In this document: in pieces, positions 13,968-23,224 of the stretch
How positions within the stretch are numbered: the stretch's first letter is position 1
Layout: each line of letters opens with the position of its first letter
Assembly (NCBI GenBank): GCA_009837885.1
Contig: VXSP01000043.1
Coordinates: 1 to 64,000 of the forward strand
Length of the DNA stretch: 64,000 bases
From: Holophagales bacterium
GTDB lineage: Bacteria > Acidobacteriota > Thermoanaerobaculia > Multivoradales > Multivoraceae
Direction of reading: 5' to 3'
Program-made: the position numbers and the translations under genes
Notes under the pieces: model-generated
Told to the model about the DNA's origin: nothing
What the model saw: the letters and a program-made list of their open reading frames with translations, nothing else
Database searches by the model: none

Positions 13968-15866
13968 CTACACGTCCAGGCCGACTTGGCGCATCAGATC
14001 GAGGGCGTTGCTGCGGGTAACGGTGCCCTCGCGAAGGCGGTAGTCGAAGTGGATCCTGCCGTCCTCCAGCTTGTCCTGGAAGTGGACGTTGCGGAGCCGC
14101 GACTCGGCCGGATCCTCGGCGATGCCGGCCAGGGCCAGGTCGTGGGTGGTCACGAGCCCGATCGCACCGCGGTCGAGCAGACCGCGGATCAGGCCTTCGG
14201 CGCCCGCTCTCCGGTCGTGCGAGTTCGTGCCGTGGAGGATCTCGTCGAGCAGGAACAGGACCGGCCTCCACTGTTCGGTCAGGTCGAGCACGGACTTGAG
14301 CTTCGTGATCTCGGCGTAGAACCTGGACTGGCCCTCGGCGAGCGAGTCGTGGAGCTGGATCGAGGAGCCGACCGCCAGCGGCGTCAGCCGCAGCGAACGC
14401 GCTCGCACCGGCGCGCCGGCCTGCGCCAGCGCCACGTTCGTGCCGACGGTCCTGAGCAGCGTGCTCTTGCCGGACATGTTCGAGCCGCTGACGATCAGGC
14501 ACTGGACCGACGTCTTGCCAGCCGTCTCGGCTTGTTGGTCGTCCTGACCGGCTTCAAGGATCGGCCCGGCCAGGAACACATCGTTTGCCACGCACTCCTC
14601 GGCCGGCAGCAGTGGATGCCCGAGCTCCCTGCCGTCGAGCAGCGGACGCCCGTTCCCCGACGGCTCGACCAGCGTGGGGAAGGTCCGGTCCGGGTTCTCG
14701 AACGCATGGGAGGCGAGGCTCGCCAGAGCTTCGACCTCGGCCAGTGCCCCGAGCCAGACGGCGACCCGGTCTCCGTGCCGGCGACGCCAGGAGTCGATGG
14801 AGTAGGCGAGCTGAGGCGTCCACAACAGCAACAGTCCGAAGGGGGCGAACACGGCGTTGCGCATCGAGTCGAGCAGGTCGACAAGGCGCTGCAGTTGCCT
14901 GGCGCTGCGGGAGGCGGTGACGCCGTCGTCGCTTCGTAGCCGCCTGTCCAGTTCGACCAGGCGCGTGCTCTCGAACGGTTCGCGCTCGATGACTTCCAGC
15001 AGCGATGCAACCAGGTTCAAGTCGCGGCTCGCCCGCCTGACGCCGGCCGTGACCGCCCGGAAACGCTGACGCCAGGCGAGGCTCCACAGGATCTGCAGCA
15101 CGGCCAGGCCAAGGAAGGGCGATGGCCCCCAACCCCAGGCCAGCCAGCCCGTGACCGTGAGGAGATTGGCGGCGGCGACGGCAACCAGCAGGGCGCGCAC
15201 GAGGAGCTCCCGGCCGCCGGCGCCGGGAAGCGCCGCCCGCCCGTCGCCCTCCGCCCAGGCGCCTTCCGCCCAGGACACCAGCGCCTCGGGATCGAGGTCA
15301 GTGCGCGCGATTCGACCGGTCGCGGCGAGACGCTCGCGGAAGTCCAGGCCGGGCGCCAGCTCGCGGACGGCCTCCTGCCGCCGCCGCAGGGCATCGGGCG
15401 GCGCGGGCTGGAGCAACCACGACGCCAGAAGTTCCTCTCCGCCGCGAGTCCGGGCCCGGCTCAATAGCCGGAACAGCGAGTCGGGGCCGAAGAGGTCGAG
15501 GTCCGCGGCGTACACGTGCCCGGCGTGATCGTCCGCAAAGCGTGTTCCGGGCCGTCCGCCGGCGCGCCAGTCGCCGTCGAGGCGGTCGAGCATGAATCGG
15601 TAGAAGGCTCGTTCCCGTTTCAGCCGTTCGGCCCGCTGCAGCACACGCTCGTGGAGAACGACGAGGACGAGAAAGAGCAGGGCCGGGACTGCCGCCCAGA
15701 GCAGGGGGAAGAGCCTCGCCTGGACCGACAGCCAGACCAGCACGGCTGCCGCCAGAACGACGGCCAGCCGCGACCACGACACCGTCTTCTCGATGCGCCG
15801 CGTTCGCCGCAGTTCCCCGTCGCGCTGCGCCGCGCGGCGTTCGCAGATCGAACGCGGGTCCTTCAC
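13968..15866 (-). CDS. MutS-like ATPase with membrane-anchored N terminus
   Basis: A 632-residue protein with a C-terminal MutS ATPase domain: SNMSGKST Walker A at about residues 462-469, LFLLDEILHGTNSHDR Walker B and D-loop at about 537-553, and TTHDLAL at about 114 residues after Walker A. The N terminus carries two hydrophobic helices (about 28-70), and a second pair lies near 220-265. The mismatch-recognition domain I of true MutS is absent. This fits the widespread short MutS-family group of unknown role rather than mismatch repair. It is followed on the same strand, upstream, by a serine hydrolase gene 14 bases away. Confidence 0.85.
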   Translation of the reverse strand: MKDPRSICERRAAQRDGELRRTRRIEKTVSWSRLAVVLAAAVLVWLSVQARLFPLLWAAVPALLFLVLVVLHERVLQRAERLKRERAFYRFMLDRLDGDWRAGGRPGTRFADDHAGHVYAADLDLFGPDSLFRLLSRARTRGGEELLASWLLQPAPPDALRRRQEAVRELAPGLDFRERLAATGRIARTDLDPEALVSWAEGAWAEGDGRAALPGAGGRELLVRALLVAVAAANLLTVTGWLAWGWGPSPFLGLAVLQILWSLAWRQRFRAVTAGVRRASRDLNLVASLLEVIEREPFESTRLVELDRRLRSDDGVTASRSARQLQRLVDLLDSMRNAVFAPFGLLLLWTPQLAYSIDSWRRRHGDRVAVWLGALAEVEALASLASHAFENPDRTFPTLVEPSGNGRPLLDGRELGHPLLPAEECVANDVFLAGPILEAGQDDQQAETAGKTSVQCLIVSGSNMSGKSTLLRTVGTNVALAQAGAPVRARSLRLTPLAVGSSIQLHDSLAEGQSRFYAEITKLKSVLDLTEQWRPVLFLLDEILHGTNSHDRRAGAEGLIRGLLDRGAIGLVTTHDLALAGIAEDPAESRLRNVHFQDKLEDGRIHFDYRLREGTVTRSNALDLMRQVGLDV

Positions 15867-15880
15867 CGTTCCGCCCGCGC

Positions 15881-17140
15881 TCAGGTCAGTGCCGGATAGA
15901 CGATCGACTTGAGCTGACCCCGGAAGTTGAACGTGCCCGACATCCAGAACTGGACCATGAAGATGACGATCAGGTCCTCCTTCGGGTCGATCCAGAAGGC
16001 CGTGCTCGCGGCGCCGCCCCAGCCGTACTCACCGACCGAGCCGATCGCCTGAGCGACCGCGAGGTCGAGGGTGACCGAGACGCCGAGACCGAAGCCGACC
16101 CCTTCGTAGGTCGTCTCGCTGAAGGAGCCGACCGCCAGTTCGGTCAGGTCGCGGCCGCCCGGCAGGTGGTTCATCGTCATGAGTTCCACCGTCTTGCGGC
16201 CGAGAATGCGCGTGTCCTCCAGCGTTCCGCCGCCCAACATCATCTGGCAGAAGCGGTAGTAGTCGTGCATCGTCGACACGAGTCCGCCGCCACCCGAGAA
16301 GAAACTGACCTCGCCGGTGTAGTGGCTGGTGAGGGGATCGTCGAGCAGGACCAGCTGCTTGTTCCGGTCGCGCCGGTAGCTGGCGGCGAAGCGGTCGACC
16401 TTGGCCGCGGGTACCGTGAAGCCGGTGTCGACCATGCCCAGGGGCCCGGTGATGTGCTCCTGCAGGTACTCGTCGAATGGCTGGCCGGAGAAGACTTCGA
16501 CCAGGTAGGCGAGCACGTCGGTGGCGACCGAGTAGTTCCAGGCGTCGCCCGGCGAGAACTCGAGCGGCAACCCGGCGAGTTGCTCGATCATCTGCCGCAG
16601 GCTGCCGCCCGCCGGCGGTCCGCCGACGCCGAGTTCGCGGTACGCGGCATCGACGTTCGTGCGCTCCATGAACCCGTAGGTCAGCCCCGACTGGTGCGTG
16701 AACAGATCGCGGATCGTCATCGGGCGATCAACCGGCCGGGTGAGGAAGTTCGGGTGGTTCCCGCTCTCGAAGACCCTGAGATCGCGCCACTCGGGGATGA
16801 ACTTCCGGACCGGGTCGTCGAGCTGGAAGTGGCCCTGTTCGTAGAGCTGCATCAGGGCGACCGAGGTGATCGGCTTGGTCATCGAGTAGATGCGGAAGAT
16901 CGTGTCGGGGCGCATGGCGCGGTCCCGCTCGCGGTCCATCAGGCCCTGCGCCGAGAGGTAGGCCGGTTTACCGCCGCGCGCGACGAGGGTGAGGCAGCCC
17001 GCGATCTTCTCGGGCTCCAGGTAGCGGCGCCGCAGATGATCGTCGATGCGGGCCAACTGCGCGGCGTTCAGGCCGACCTCCTCGGGGCGCGCGAGGTCGA
17101 GTTCGGGGGGTGCTGAAACGAGAACGGGCCGAGCCGCCAT
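15881..17140 (-). CDS. Serine hydrolase, beta-lactamase class C family
   Basis: A 419-residue beta-lactamase/esterase-fold hydrolase. The nucleophile motif SMTK sits in FRIYSMTKPITSVALMQLYE (about residues 90-110), the Tyr motif is YSV in GDAWNYSVATDVLAYL, and a late GGGGLVSTMHDYYRF segment and GWGGAASTAFWIDP follow the family order. Members hydrolyse esters, D-peptides or lactams; the substrate is not predictable. No signal peptide is evident. The ATG at 17140 is chosen because AGCGGAGGA lies 7 bases before it; a longer frame upstream lacks such a site. It is divergent from the ABC transporter operon. Confidence 0.88.
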   Translation of the reverse strand: MAARPVLVSAPPELDLARPEEVGLNAAQLARIDDHLRRRYLEPEKIAGCLTLVARGGKPAYLSAQGLMDRERDRAMRPDTIFRIYSMTKPITSVALMQLYEQGHFQLDDPVRKFIPEWRDLRVFESGNHPNFLTRPVDRPMTIRDLFTHQSGLTYGFMERTNVDAAYRELGVGGPPAGGSLRQMIEQLAGLPLEFSPGDAWNYSVATDVLAYLVEVFSGQPFDEYLQEHITGPLGMVDTGFTVPAAKVDRFAASYRRDRNKQLVLLDDPLTSHYTGEVSFFSGGGGLVSTMHDYYRFCQMMLGGGTLEDTRILGRKTVELMTMNHLPGGRDLTELAVGSFSETTYEGVGFGLGVSVTLDLAVAQAIGSVGEYGWGGAASTAFWIDPKEDLIVIFMVQFWMSGTFNFRGQLKSIVYPALT

Positions 17141-17219
17141 GGAGAGTCCTCCGCTTTGCTGGTCGTGCGAGTACGTACGGCGCGGCGATCTTTGCAGATG
17201 GCGAAACGGGCGCGGCGCA

Positions 17220-17225
17220 TACAAT
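17220..17225 (+). promoter_or_regulatory. -10 element of the Liv/FadD operon
   Basis: TACAAT lies nine bases before the GTG start of the first transporter gene, so the message is probably leaderless. No ribosome site is present between the two. The opposite strand carries the serine hydrolase start at 17140. Confidence 0.5.
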
Positions 17226-17234
17226 CGCGCAGCC

Positions 17235-18050
17235 GTGGCCCAAGCCCAACTTCAGGAGCCCCTGGCATCGACCTGTCTTGAGATCAGCGGTGTCACGCTC
17301 TCGTTCGGTGGCGTACACGCTCTGGACGATGTCGCCCTCGACGTGCGCCACGGCGAGGTGTTCGCCATCATCGGGCCGAACGGCGCCGGCAAGACGTCCC
17401 TCCTCAACTCGATCAGCGGTCTCTACCGGCCCCAGCAGGGCTCCATCACCTACACGCCGGCGCCGGAAGCGGCGCCGGTCGCGCTCATCGGAAGGGCGCC
17501 CCACAAGGTGGCCCAGGTCGGCATCGCCCGATCGTTCCAGAACATCGAGCTCTTTCGCGGCATGACAGTGCTGGAGAACCTGATGCTGGGGCGGCACATC
17601 CACATGCGCGGCAACGTTCTCGGATGTGGCGTCTACTGGGGTCCGCAGCGCCGCGAGGAGATCCGGCATCGGGCCGCGGTGGAGGACGTGATCGACTTCC
17701 TGGAGATCGAGAACCTTCGCCACCAGGCGGTCGGCACCCTCGCCTACGGCCTGCAGAAGCGGGTGGAACTCGCCCGCGCGCTGGCGCTCGATCCGAAGCT
17801 CCTTCTGCTCGACGAACCGATGGCGGGAATGAACGTGGAGGAGAAGGAGGACATGGCCCGCTTCGTCCTCGATGTGAACGAGGAGTGGGGCGTGACGACC
17901 GTCCTGATCGAGCACGACATGGGCGTCGTCATGGACCTCTCGGACCGCGTCGCGGTGCTCGACTTCGGCCGCTCGATCGCCTGCGGCACGCCGGACGAGG
18001 TGCGCGCCGATCCCGCCGTGATTCACGCGTATCTGGGGGACGCCGAATGA
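17235..18050 (+). CDS. Liv-type ABC transporter ATP-binding protein (LivG-like)
   Basis: A 271-residue ATPase subunit of a branched-chain amino acid type importer. Walker A is GPNGAGKTS at about residues 48-56, the signature region is LAYGLQKRVELARALALDPKLLLLDEP in pieces (Q-loop, signature, Walker B), and the H-loop is LIEHDMG. The longer C-terminal RADPAVIHAYLGD end is typical of LivG rather than LivF. The start is GTG at 17235, without a Shine-Dalgarno but with a -10 hexamer 9 bases before it. Its stop overlaps the next ATG by ATGA. Confidence 0.92.
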   Translation: MAQAQLQEPLASTCLEISGVTLSFGGVHALDDVALDVRHGEVFAIIGPNGAGKTSLLNSISGLYRPQQGSITYTPAPEAAPVALIGRAPHKVAQVGIARSFQNIELFRGMTVLENLMLGRHIHMRGNVLGCGVYWGPQRREEIRHRAAVEDVIDFLEIENLRHQAVGTLAYGLQKRVELARALALDPKLLLLDEPMAGMNVEEKEDMARFVLDVNEEWGVTTVLIEHDMGVVMDLSDRVAVLDFGRSIACGTPDEVRADPAVIHAYLGDAE

Positions 18051-19996
18051 CCTCGCTGGCGGAACTCCCGCGCGACGCGGACACGATGCCAAAGCTGCTG
18101 CTCCGGAATGCCCGCGAGCGCGGCGGCGAAGCGGCGCTCCGGGAGAAGGAGTTCGGCATCTGGCAGAGCTTCACCTGGGCGCAATACGCGGAGCGGGTCA
18201 GGAACTTCGCCCGCGGCCTGGTTGAACTCGGACTCGAGCCGGGCGACATCGTCGCCGTGCTGGGCGACAACCGGCCCGAGTGGCTGATTGCCCAGCTCGC
18301 GTCCCAGGCGGTCGGCGCACGCTCCCTGGGCGTTTACCAGGACTCCGTGGCGAGCGAAGTGCAGTACCTGGTCGAGTTCGCGGGCGCCCGTTTCGTCATC
18401 GCCGAGGACCAGGAGCAGGTCGACAAGCTGCTGGAGGTCTGGGACGAGTTGAGCGGCGCCGCTGAAGGGGACGGGCAGGGCATCGCGAACGTCATCTACT
18501 ACGACCCCCGCGGACTCGGTGCCTACCCGCACGAGTTCCTGCTCGGCTTCTCCGAGGTGGAGAAGATCGGACGGTCCGCCACGAGCAGCACGGCCGACGA
18601 CTTCGAACGCTGGGTCGACGCCACGACCGCCGACGACGTGGCCCTGCTGTCGACCACCTCCGGCACCACCGGCAAGCCGAAGCTGGCGATGCTCTCGCAC
18701 CGCAACCTGCTGACCATGGCGCACAGCTTTCAGAGCATCGATCCGATGCGGAGCGACGACGAGTTCGTCTCCTTCCTGCCGCTGGCGTGGATCGGCGAAC
18801 AGATGATCGGCGCGGCCTGCGGCATGCTGGTCGGTTTCACCATGAACTTCCCGGAAGAGCCGGAGACGGTGCAGCACGACATCCGCGAGATCGGACCGCA
18901 CATGATGTTCTCGCCGCCCCGCATCTGGGAGAACATGGTGTCCGATGTCCAGGTACGGATCGAGGACTCCTCCTGGCTCAAGCGCAAGGTCTACAACTGG
19001 GCGCTGGGCGTCGGTTACAGAGCGGCCGACACGCGGCTGGCGGAGGGCGGTCTGCCCAGGCTGCTGGCCGTGCAGAACTGGATCGCGAACGCCTGCTGCT
19101 TCTTCTGGTTGCGCGACAAGCTCGGGGTGCGGCGAATCCGGCGCGCCTACACGGGCGGCGCGGCGCTGGGGCCCGACATCTTCCGCTTCTTCCACGCCAT
19201 CGGCGTGAATCTGAAGCAGATCTACGGCCAGACGGAGGTGTCCGGGATTTCGGTGGCGCACCGCGATGACGACATCAAGTTCCAGACGGTCGGTACGCCG
19301 GTCCCCGGGGCGGAGGTCAGGCTCGGCGAAGGCGGCGAGATCCTGACCAGGAGTCCGTCCGTTTTCCTCGGCTACTACAACAACGAGGAGGCCACGGAAG
19401 AGGCGCTTCGCGACGGCTGGCTCTACTCCGGCGACGCCGGCTACATGGACGACGACGGGCACCTGATCGTCATCGATCGCAAGAAGGACGTGATGGAGTT
19501 GCACGACGGAACGCAGTTCTCGCCGCAGTTCATCGAGAACAAGCTGAAGTTCAGTCCCTACATCAAGGAGGCGGTCGTGTTCGGCGGCGGCGACTACCCG
19601 TTCGTCACCTCGTTGATCACGATCGACTTCGCCAACGCGGGGAAGTGGGCCGAACGCCGCCAGATCCCGTACACCACGTTCACGGACCTCGCGCAGAAGC
19701 CGGAGATCTACGAGCTGGTGCTGGAGCACACGGCCGGCATCAACGGTGATCTGCCGGAGTCGGCCCGCATCCAGCGCCTGCTGCTGCTGCACAAGGAACT
19801 GGACGCGGATGACGAGGAGTTGACCCGTACGCGGAAGGTGCGGCGCCGGTTCATCGCCGACCGGTACCGCCTGCTCGTCAATGCGCTCTACGGCGGCGAC
19901 GAGGCGGTCGAGATCGAGAACGAGATCACCTACCAGGACGGCACGACAGCGGTCCTGCAGACCCGGCTGCGGATCGCCGCGCCTGCGACCGCCTGA
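18047..19996 (+). CDS. AMP-forming long-chain acyl-CoA synthetase
   Basis: A 649-residue adenylate-forming ligase that activates a carboxylic acid as acyl-AMP and then acyl-CoA. The P-loop motif TSGTTGKPK is at about residue 203-211, YGQTEVSG is in the A5 region near 394, GWLYSGDAGYMDDDGHL near 460, and DRKKD near 482. Length and the long C-terminal part resemble FadD15/FAA-type long-chain enzymes. It sits inside an ABC transporter operon, between the ATPase and permease genes, and overlaps the upstream gene by four bases. This suggests that the imported solute is a carboxylate that is activated on entry. Substrate not determinable. Confidence 0.9.
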   Translation: MTSLAELPRDADTMPKLLLRNARERGGEAALREKEFGIWQSFTWAQYAERVRNFARGLVELGLEPGDIVAVLGDNRPEWLIAQLASQAVGARSLGVYQDSVASEVQYLVEFAGARFVIAEDQEQVDKLLEVWDELSGAAEGDGQGIANVIYYDPRGLGAYPHEFLLGFSEVEKIGRSATSSTADDFERWVDATTADDVALLSTTSGTTGKPKLAMLSHRNLLTMAHSFQSIDPMRSDDEFVSFLPLAWIGEQMIGAACGMLVGFTMNFPEEPETVQHDIREIGPHMMFSPPRIWENMVSDVQVRIEDSSWLKRKVYNWALGVGYRAADTRLAEGGLPRLLAVQNWIANACCFFWLRDKLGVRRIRRAYTGGAALGPDIFRFFHAIGVNLKQIYGQTEVSGISVAHRDDDIKFQTVGTPVPGAEVRLGEGGEILTRSPSVFLGYYNNEEATEEALRDGWLYSGDAGYMDDDGHLIVIDRKKDVMELHDGTQFSPQFIENKLKFSPYIKEAVVFGGGDYPFVTSLITIDFANAGKWAERRQIPYTTFTDLAQKPEIYELVLEHTAGINGDLPESARIQRLLLLHKELDADDEELTRTRKVRRRFIADRYRLLVNALYGGDEAVEIENEITYQDGTTAVLQTRLRIAAPATA

Positions 19997-20006
19997 GGAG
20001 CGGACG

Positions 20007-20885
20007 ATGGACTCCGACGTCTTCCTTCAACTCACCGTTTCCGGGCTCTCGAACGGCATGGTCTATGCCCTGGTGGCGGTCGGCTTCGTCGTGATCTTCA
20101 AGGCGAGCGACGTGATCAATTTCGCGCAGGGCGAGTTCCTGCTCTTCGGCGCCTACCTGGCCTTCGCTTTCATTGCCCAGTTCGGGTTGCCCTGGAGTCT
20201 GGGTGTGCTGGCGACGCTGCTCACCGCGGCCATGATCGGCTTGATCGTGGAGCGTCTCGTTCTCCGGCCACTGATCGGCGAGCCGGTGATCTCCATGATC
20301 ATGGTCACGATCGGCCTCTCGAGCCTGCTGCGAGCGGTGGTGAACGGCATCTGGGGGGTGCGACCCAAGGCCTTCCCGAACTTCATCCCCTCGGGAGAAG
20401 TCGAGTTCCTGGGCGCGATCGTCGGTTTCGACCGTCTGCTCGTGATCGCGATCGCTGCGATCCTGCTGACGGTTCTGACGCTGTTCTTCCGTTACACCCG
20501 GGACGGCATCGCGATGCGCGCCATCGCCGACGACCAGCAGGCGGCGCTGTCGATGGGCATCAGCATCAAGCGCGTCCTCGCCGTCGCCTGGGCGATGGCG
20601 GCGATCACCGCGGCGGTCGCCGGCATCATGCTGGCGAACACGGTCGGCGTCAGCCACGACATCATCTTCATCGGACTGCGCGTGTTCCCCGTCGTCATCC
20701 TCGGCGGTCTCGACTCGGTGCCCGGCGCGATCGTCGGCGGCGGCGTCATCGGGCTGCTGGAGTCGTACACGGCCGGCTACACGACTTCGGGCCTGGAGCT
20801 CATCGTCCCGTACATCGTGCTGATCCTGGTCCTGATGGTTCGTCCGTACGGCCTGTTCGGCAAGGAGATCATCGAGCGGGTGTAG
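20007..20885 (+). CDS. Liv-type ABC transporter permease (LivH-like)
   Basis: A 292-residue inner-membrane permease with about eight hydrophobic segments. The opening QLTVSGLSNGMVYALVAVGF and the FKASDVINFAQGEFLLFGAYLAF stretch are LivH hallmarks, and the EAA-like loop YTRDGIAMRAIADDQQAALSMGI precedes the later helices. GAGGAGCGGACG lies before the ATG. Together with the LivM-like and two ATPase genes it makes a complete importer core. Confidence 0.93.
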   Translation: MDSDVFLQLTVSGLSNGMVYALVAVGFVVIFKASDVINFAQGEFLLFGAYLAFAFIAQFGLPWSLGVLATLLTAAMIGLIVERLVLRPLIGEPVISMIMVTIGLSSLLRAVVNGIWGVRPKAFPNFIPSGEVEFLGAIVGFDRLLVIAIAAILLTVLTLFFRYTRDGIAMRAIADDQQAALSMGISIKRVLAVAWAMAAITAAVAGIMLANTVGVSHDIIFIGLRVFPVVILGGLDSVPGAIVGGGVIGLLESYTAGYTTSGLELIVPYIVLILVLMVRPYGLFGKEIIERV

Positions 20886-20888
20886 GGC

Positions 20889-21932
20889 ATGGAATCCGGA
20901 ATCTTCTTCAGCGACTACCGCTCCGACATGGCGCTGCGGCGCATGCCGTTGCAGAAGGTGCGCACAGGCCTGCTCCTGGTCGGCCTCGTCGTGTTCCCGC
21001 TCCTGGCCAACCCCTACTGGCTCAACCTGGCCAATCAGATCGCCATCGCCACGATCGGTGCGATCGGCCTCAACATCCTGGTTGGCTACACCGGCCAGAT
21101 CTCCCTCGGCCAGGGCGCCTTCATGGCGGTCGGCGCCTATGGATCGGGCCTGCTGACTGTCCGGCTCGACGTTCCCTTCTACCTGAGCATTCCGGCTGCG
21201 GCCCTGATCACCGCCGTCGCCGGTCTGGTGGTCGGACTGCCTTCCCTGCGGCTCAAGGGCCTCTACCTGGCCGTCGCGACGCTGGCGGCGCAGCAGATCG
21301 TCGAGTTTGTCGTCACGCACTGGGACGGCCTCACCGGCGGAACGGAAGCGCTCGTCGTGCCGGCGCCCGAGCTGTTCGGCGCCCGGATGAACACCGACGG
21401 CCGGTTCTACTGGATACTGATCGTTGTCGCGCTCGCGGTCGCGCTGTTCGCCGCGAACCTGTTCCGCTCCCGCGTGGGCCGGGCCTGGGTGGCGATCCGG
21501 GACCAGGACATCGCGGCTTCGGCGATCGGCGTCAACGTGTTCGGCTACAAGCTGCTCGCCTTCGCCACCTCGTCCTTCCTGGTCGGCCTCTCCGGCGCTT
21601 TGCTCGCCCACTACCGGTCGATCGTGACCTGGGAGCGGTTCACGATCGAAGTCTCGATTTCCTACCTGGCGATGATCATCATCGGCGGCCTGGGGACGAT
21701 CTCCGGTTCGTTCTTCGGGGCGGCCCTCATCGTTCTGTTGCCAGCGATGATCAACACTCTGGGGCGCTCACTGCAGGACACGGCGCCGTGGGCGGCGACG
21801 GTCCTGCCGTACGTGCAGCAGGGCGTCTTCGGACTCGTGATCATCCTCTTCCTGGTGCTCGAACCGGAAGGGCTCGCCAAACTCTGGCGCAACGTGAAGG
21901 ACTACTTCCGCGTCTGGCCGTTCTCGTACTAG
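20889..21932 (+). CDS. Liv-type ABC transporter permease (LivM-like)
   Basis: A 347-residue permease, three bases after the LivH-like gene. LivM features are the AIGLNILVGYTGQISLGQGAFMAVGAYG segment in pieces (about residues 55-85), LRLKGLYLAVATLAAQQI (about 118-135) and the coupling loop SRVGRAWVAIRDQDIAASAIGVN. The N-terminal 35 residues are cytoplasmic and slightly longer than usual. It pairs with LivH to form the channel. Confidence 0.93.
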   Translation: MESGIFFSDYRSDMALRRMPLQKVRTGLLLVGLVVFPLLANPYWLNLANQIAIATIGAIGLNILVGYTGQISLGQGAFMAVGAYGSGLLTVRLDVPFYLSIPAAALITAVAGLVVGLPSLRLKGLYLAVATLAAQQIVEFVVTHWDGLTGGTEALVVPAPELFGARMNTDGRFYWILIVVALAVALFAANLFRSRVGRAWVAIRDQDIAASAIGVNVFGYKLLAFATSSFLVGLSGALLAHYRSIVTWERFTIEVSISYLAMIIIGGLGTISGSFFGAALIVLLPAMINTLGRSLQDTAPWAATVLPYVQQGVFGLVIILFLVLEPEGLAKLWRNVKDYFRVWPFSY

Positions 21933-21947
21933 GCGCCTCTGCGCCAG

Positions 21948-21953
21948 TATGAT
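21948..21953 (+). promoter_or_regulatory. Possible -10 before the binding-protein gene
   Basis: TATGAT lies 57 bases before the ATG of the substrate-binding lipoprotein. No good -35 is seen. An internal promoter here would let the binding protein be made in excess of the membrane subunits, a common arrangement. Confidence 0.3.
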
Positions 21954-22010
21954 CCGTTGTTTACGGACCGGCTGTTCCGGGGCGGTCATGCCCCTTCAGG
22001 AGACCACGAC

Positions 22011-23210
22011 ATGAACCGTCTCGTTTGCCTTGCTGCTGTAGCTCTGTTGCTCCTCGCCGCCTGCGGAGGCGGCGACCCGGTCTCGGAAGCGGATGCGCCG
22101 ATCACCATCGGTGCGATTTTCGACCTGACCGGCGCGACCTCGGACGTGGGCACCTTGTACGCCGAGGCGATCCGCGATTACTACGCCCGCCTGAACGACC
22201 TCGGCGGCATTGCCGGCCGCGAGGTCGACCTGCTGTGGAACGACTACGGCTACGACGTGGCGAAGGCCGAGCAGCTCTACTCCGAGTACGTCCAGGCCGG
22301 AGCGGTCATGTTCATGGGTTGGGGCACCGGTGACACGGAAGCCCTGCGTGGCCGGATCGCGGCGGACCGCATTCCCTTCGTCTCGGCATCGTTCTCTCAC
22401 GTACTGGGAGATCCGTCCGAGGCCCCCTTCAACTTCCTCGTCGGCACGACCTACAGCGACCAGCTCTTCATCCTGCTCGACTACCTGATCGAAGAGGCGG
22501 AAGCCACGGGAGGCGAGATGCCGAACGTCGCGCTGATGCACCACCCGAGTCCGTTCGGTCTCTCGCCGTGGCGCCAGGGGGGCGAGGACTACGCGAAGCA
22601 GCGCGGCATCGAGATGGCGCCGCACGAGATGGCGCGGGGCAACACGGACTTCAGCGCCACGCTGACCCGGATCGCCGAATCCGGCGCCAACACGGTCGTG
22701 TTCCAGAACACGTCGGGACCGGTTTCCATTGCCGTCAAGAACGCGCGGGATCTGGGCCTGGACCTGCGCTTCGCCTGCCTGAACTACTGCAGCAACGAGG
22801 TGCTGGTGGATCTGGCGGCCGAGGCCGCGGAAGGTGTTCTGGCTTCGATCATCTACTCGCCGCCGGGCGAGGGGATCGACGGCCTGAACGAAGCGGCCGA
22901 GTACCTCGCGTCCAAGGGCGGGTCGATCGACGAGGAGGGGTTGCTCTACGGCCAGGGCTGGGCGGTCGCCAGCCTGGTGACCGAGGCGATCGAACGCGCG
23001 GCCGCGGCCGGCGAAGTGACCGGCGATTCCATCTTCGCTGCCTTCGAGACCTTCGACGGCTGGGACACCGGCGGTGTGACCGCGCCGGTCACTTTCACGT
23101 CCACCGACCATCGCGGCATCAAGGGCATGAGGATTTTCGAGATCAGGGAAGGCAAGTTCCAACCCGTGACCGAGATGCGGATGGCCTCCACCCTGGAGGC
23201 GGCCGAGTAG
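22011..23210 (+). CDS. Liv-type substrate-binding lipoprotein
   Basis: A 399-residue periplasmic binding protein with a lipoprotein signal (LLLAAC, Cys at about residue 18). The mature part begins with the family pattern ITIGAIFDLTGATSDVG and has the two-lobe type I fold (peripla_BP_6 family). Four conserved-looking cysteines are few, so ligand contacts cannot be read directly. AGGAGA precedes the ATG. It sits between the permeases and the second ATPase. The neighbouring acyl-CoA synthetase hints that the ligand is a carboxylic acid rather than leucine itself. Confidence 0.9.
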   Translation: MNRLVCLAAVALLLLAACGGGDPVSEADAPITIGAIFDLTGATSDVGTLYAEAIRDYYARLNDLGGIAGREVDLLWNDYGYDVAKAEQLYSEYVQAGAVMFMGWGTGDTEALRGRIAADRIPFVSASFSHVLGDPSEAPFNFLVGTTYSDQLFILLDYLIEEAEATGGEMPNVALMHHPSPFGLSPWRQGGEDYAKQRGIEMAPHEMARGNTDFSATLTRIAESGANTVVFQNTSGPVSIAVKNARDLGLDLRFACLNYCSNEVLVDLAAEAAEGVLASIIYSPPGEGIDGLNEAAEYLASKGGSIDEEGLLYGQGWAVASLVTEAIERAAAAGEVTGDSIFAAFETFDGWDTGGVTAPVTFTSTDHRGIKGMRIFEIREGKFQPVTEMRMASTLEAAE

Positions 23211-23224
23211 GGCAGGCCCAAGCC

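Noticed and set aside
17046..17234. An upstream extension of the LivG-like protein.
   Set aside because: It overlaps the divergent serine hydrolase coding region and its ribosome site. The LivG fold starts after the GTG at 17235, next to a -10 hexamer.
18023..21611. Very long minus-strand open frames opposite the acyl-CoA synthetase and permease genes.
   Set aside because: They are rich in Arg, Asp, Gln and His with no family match, and mirror the third-position GC bias of the genuine plus-strand genes.
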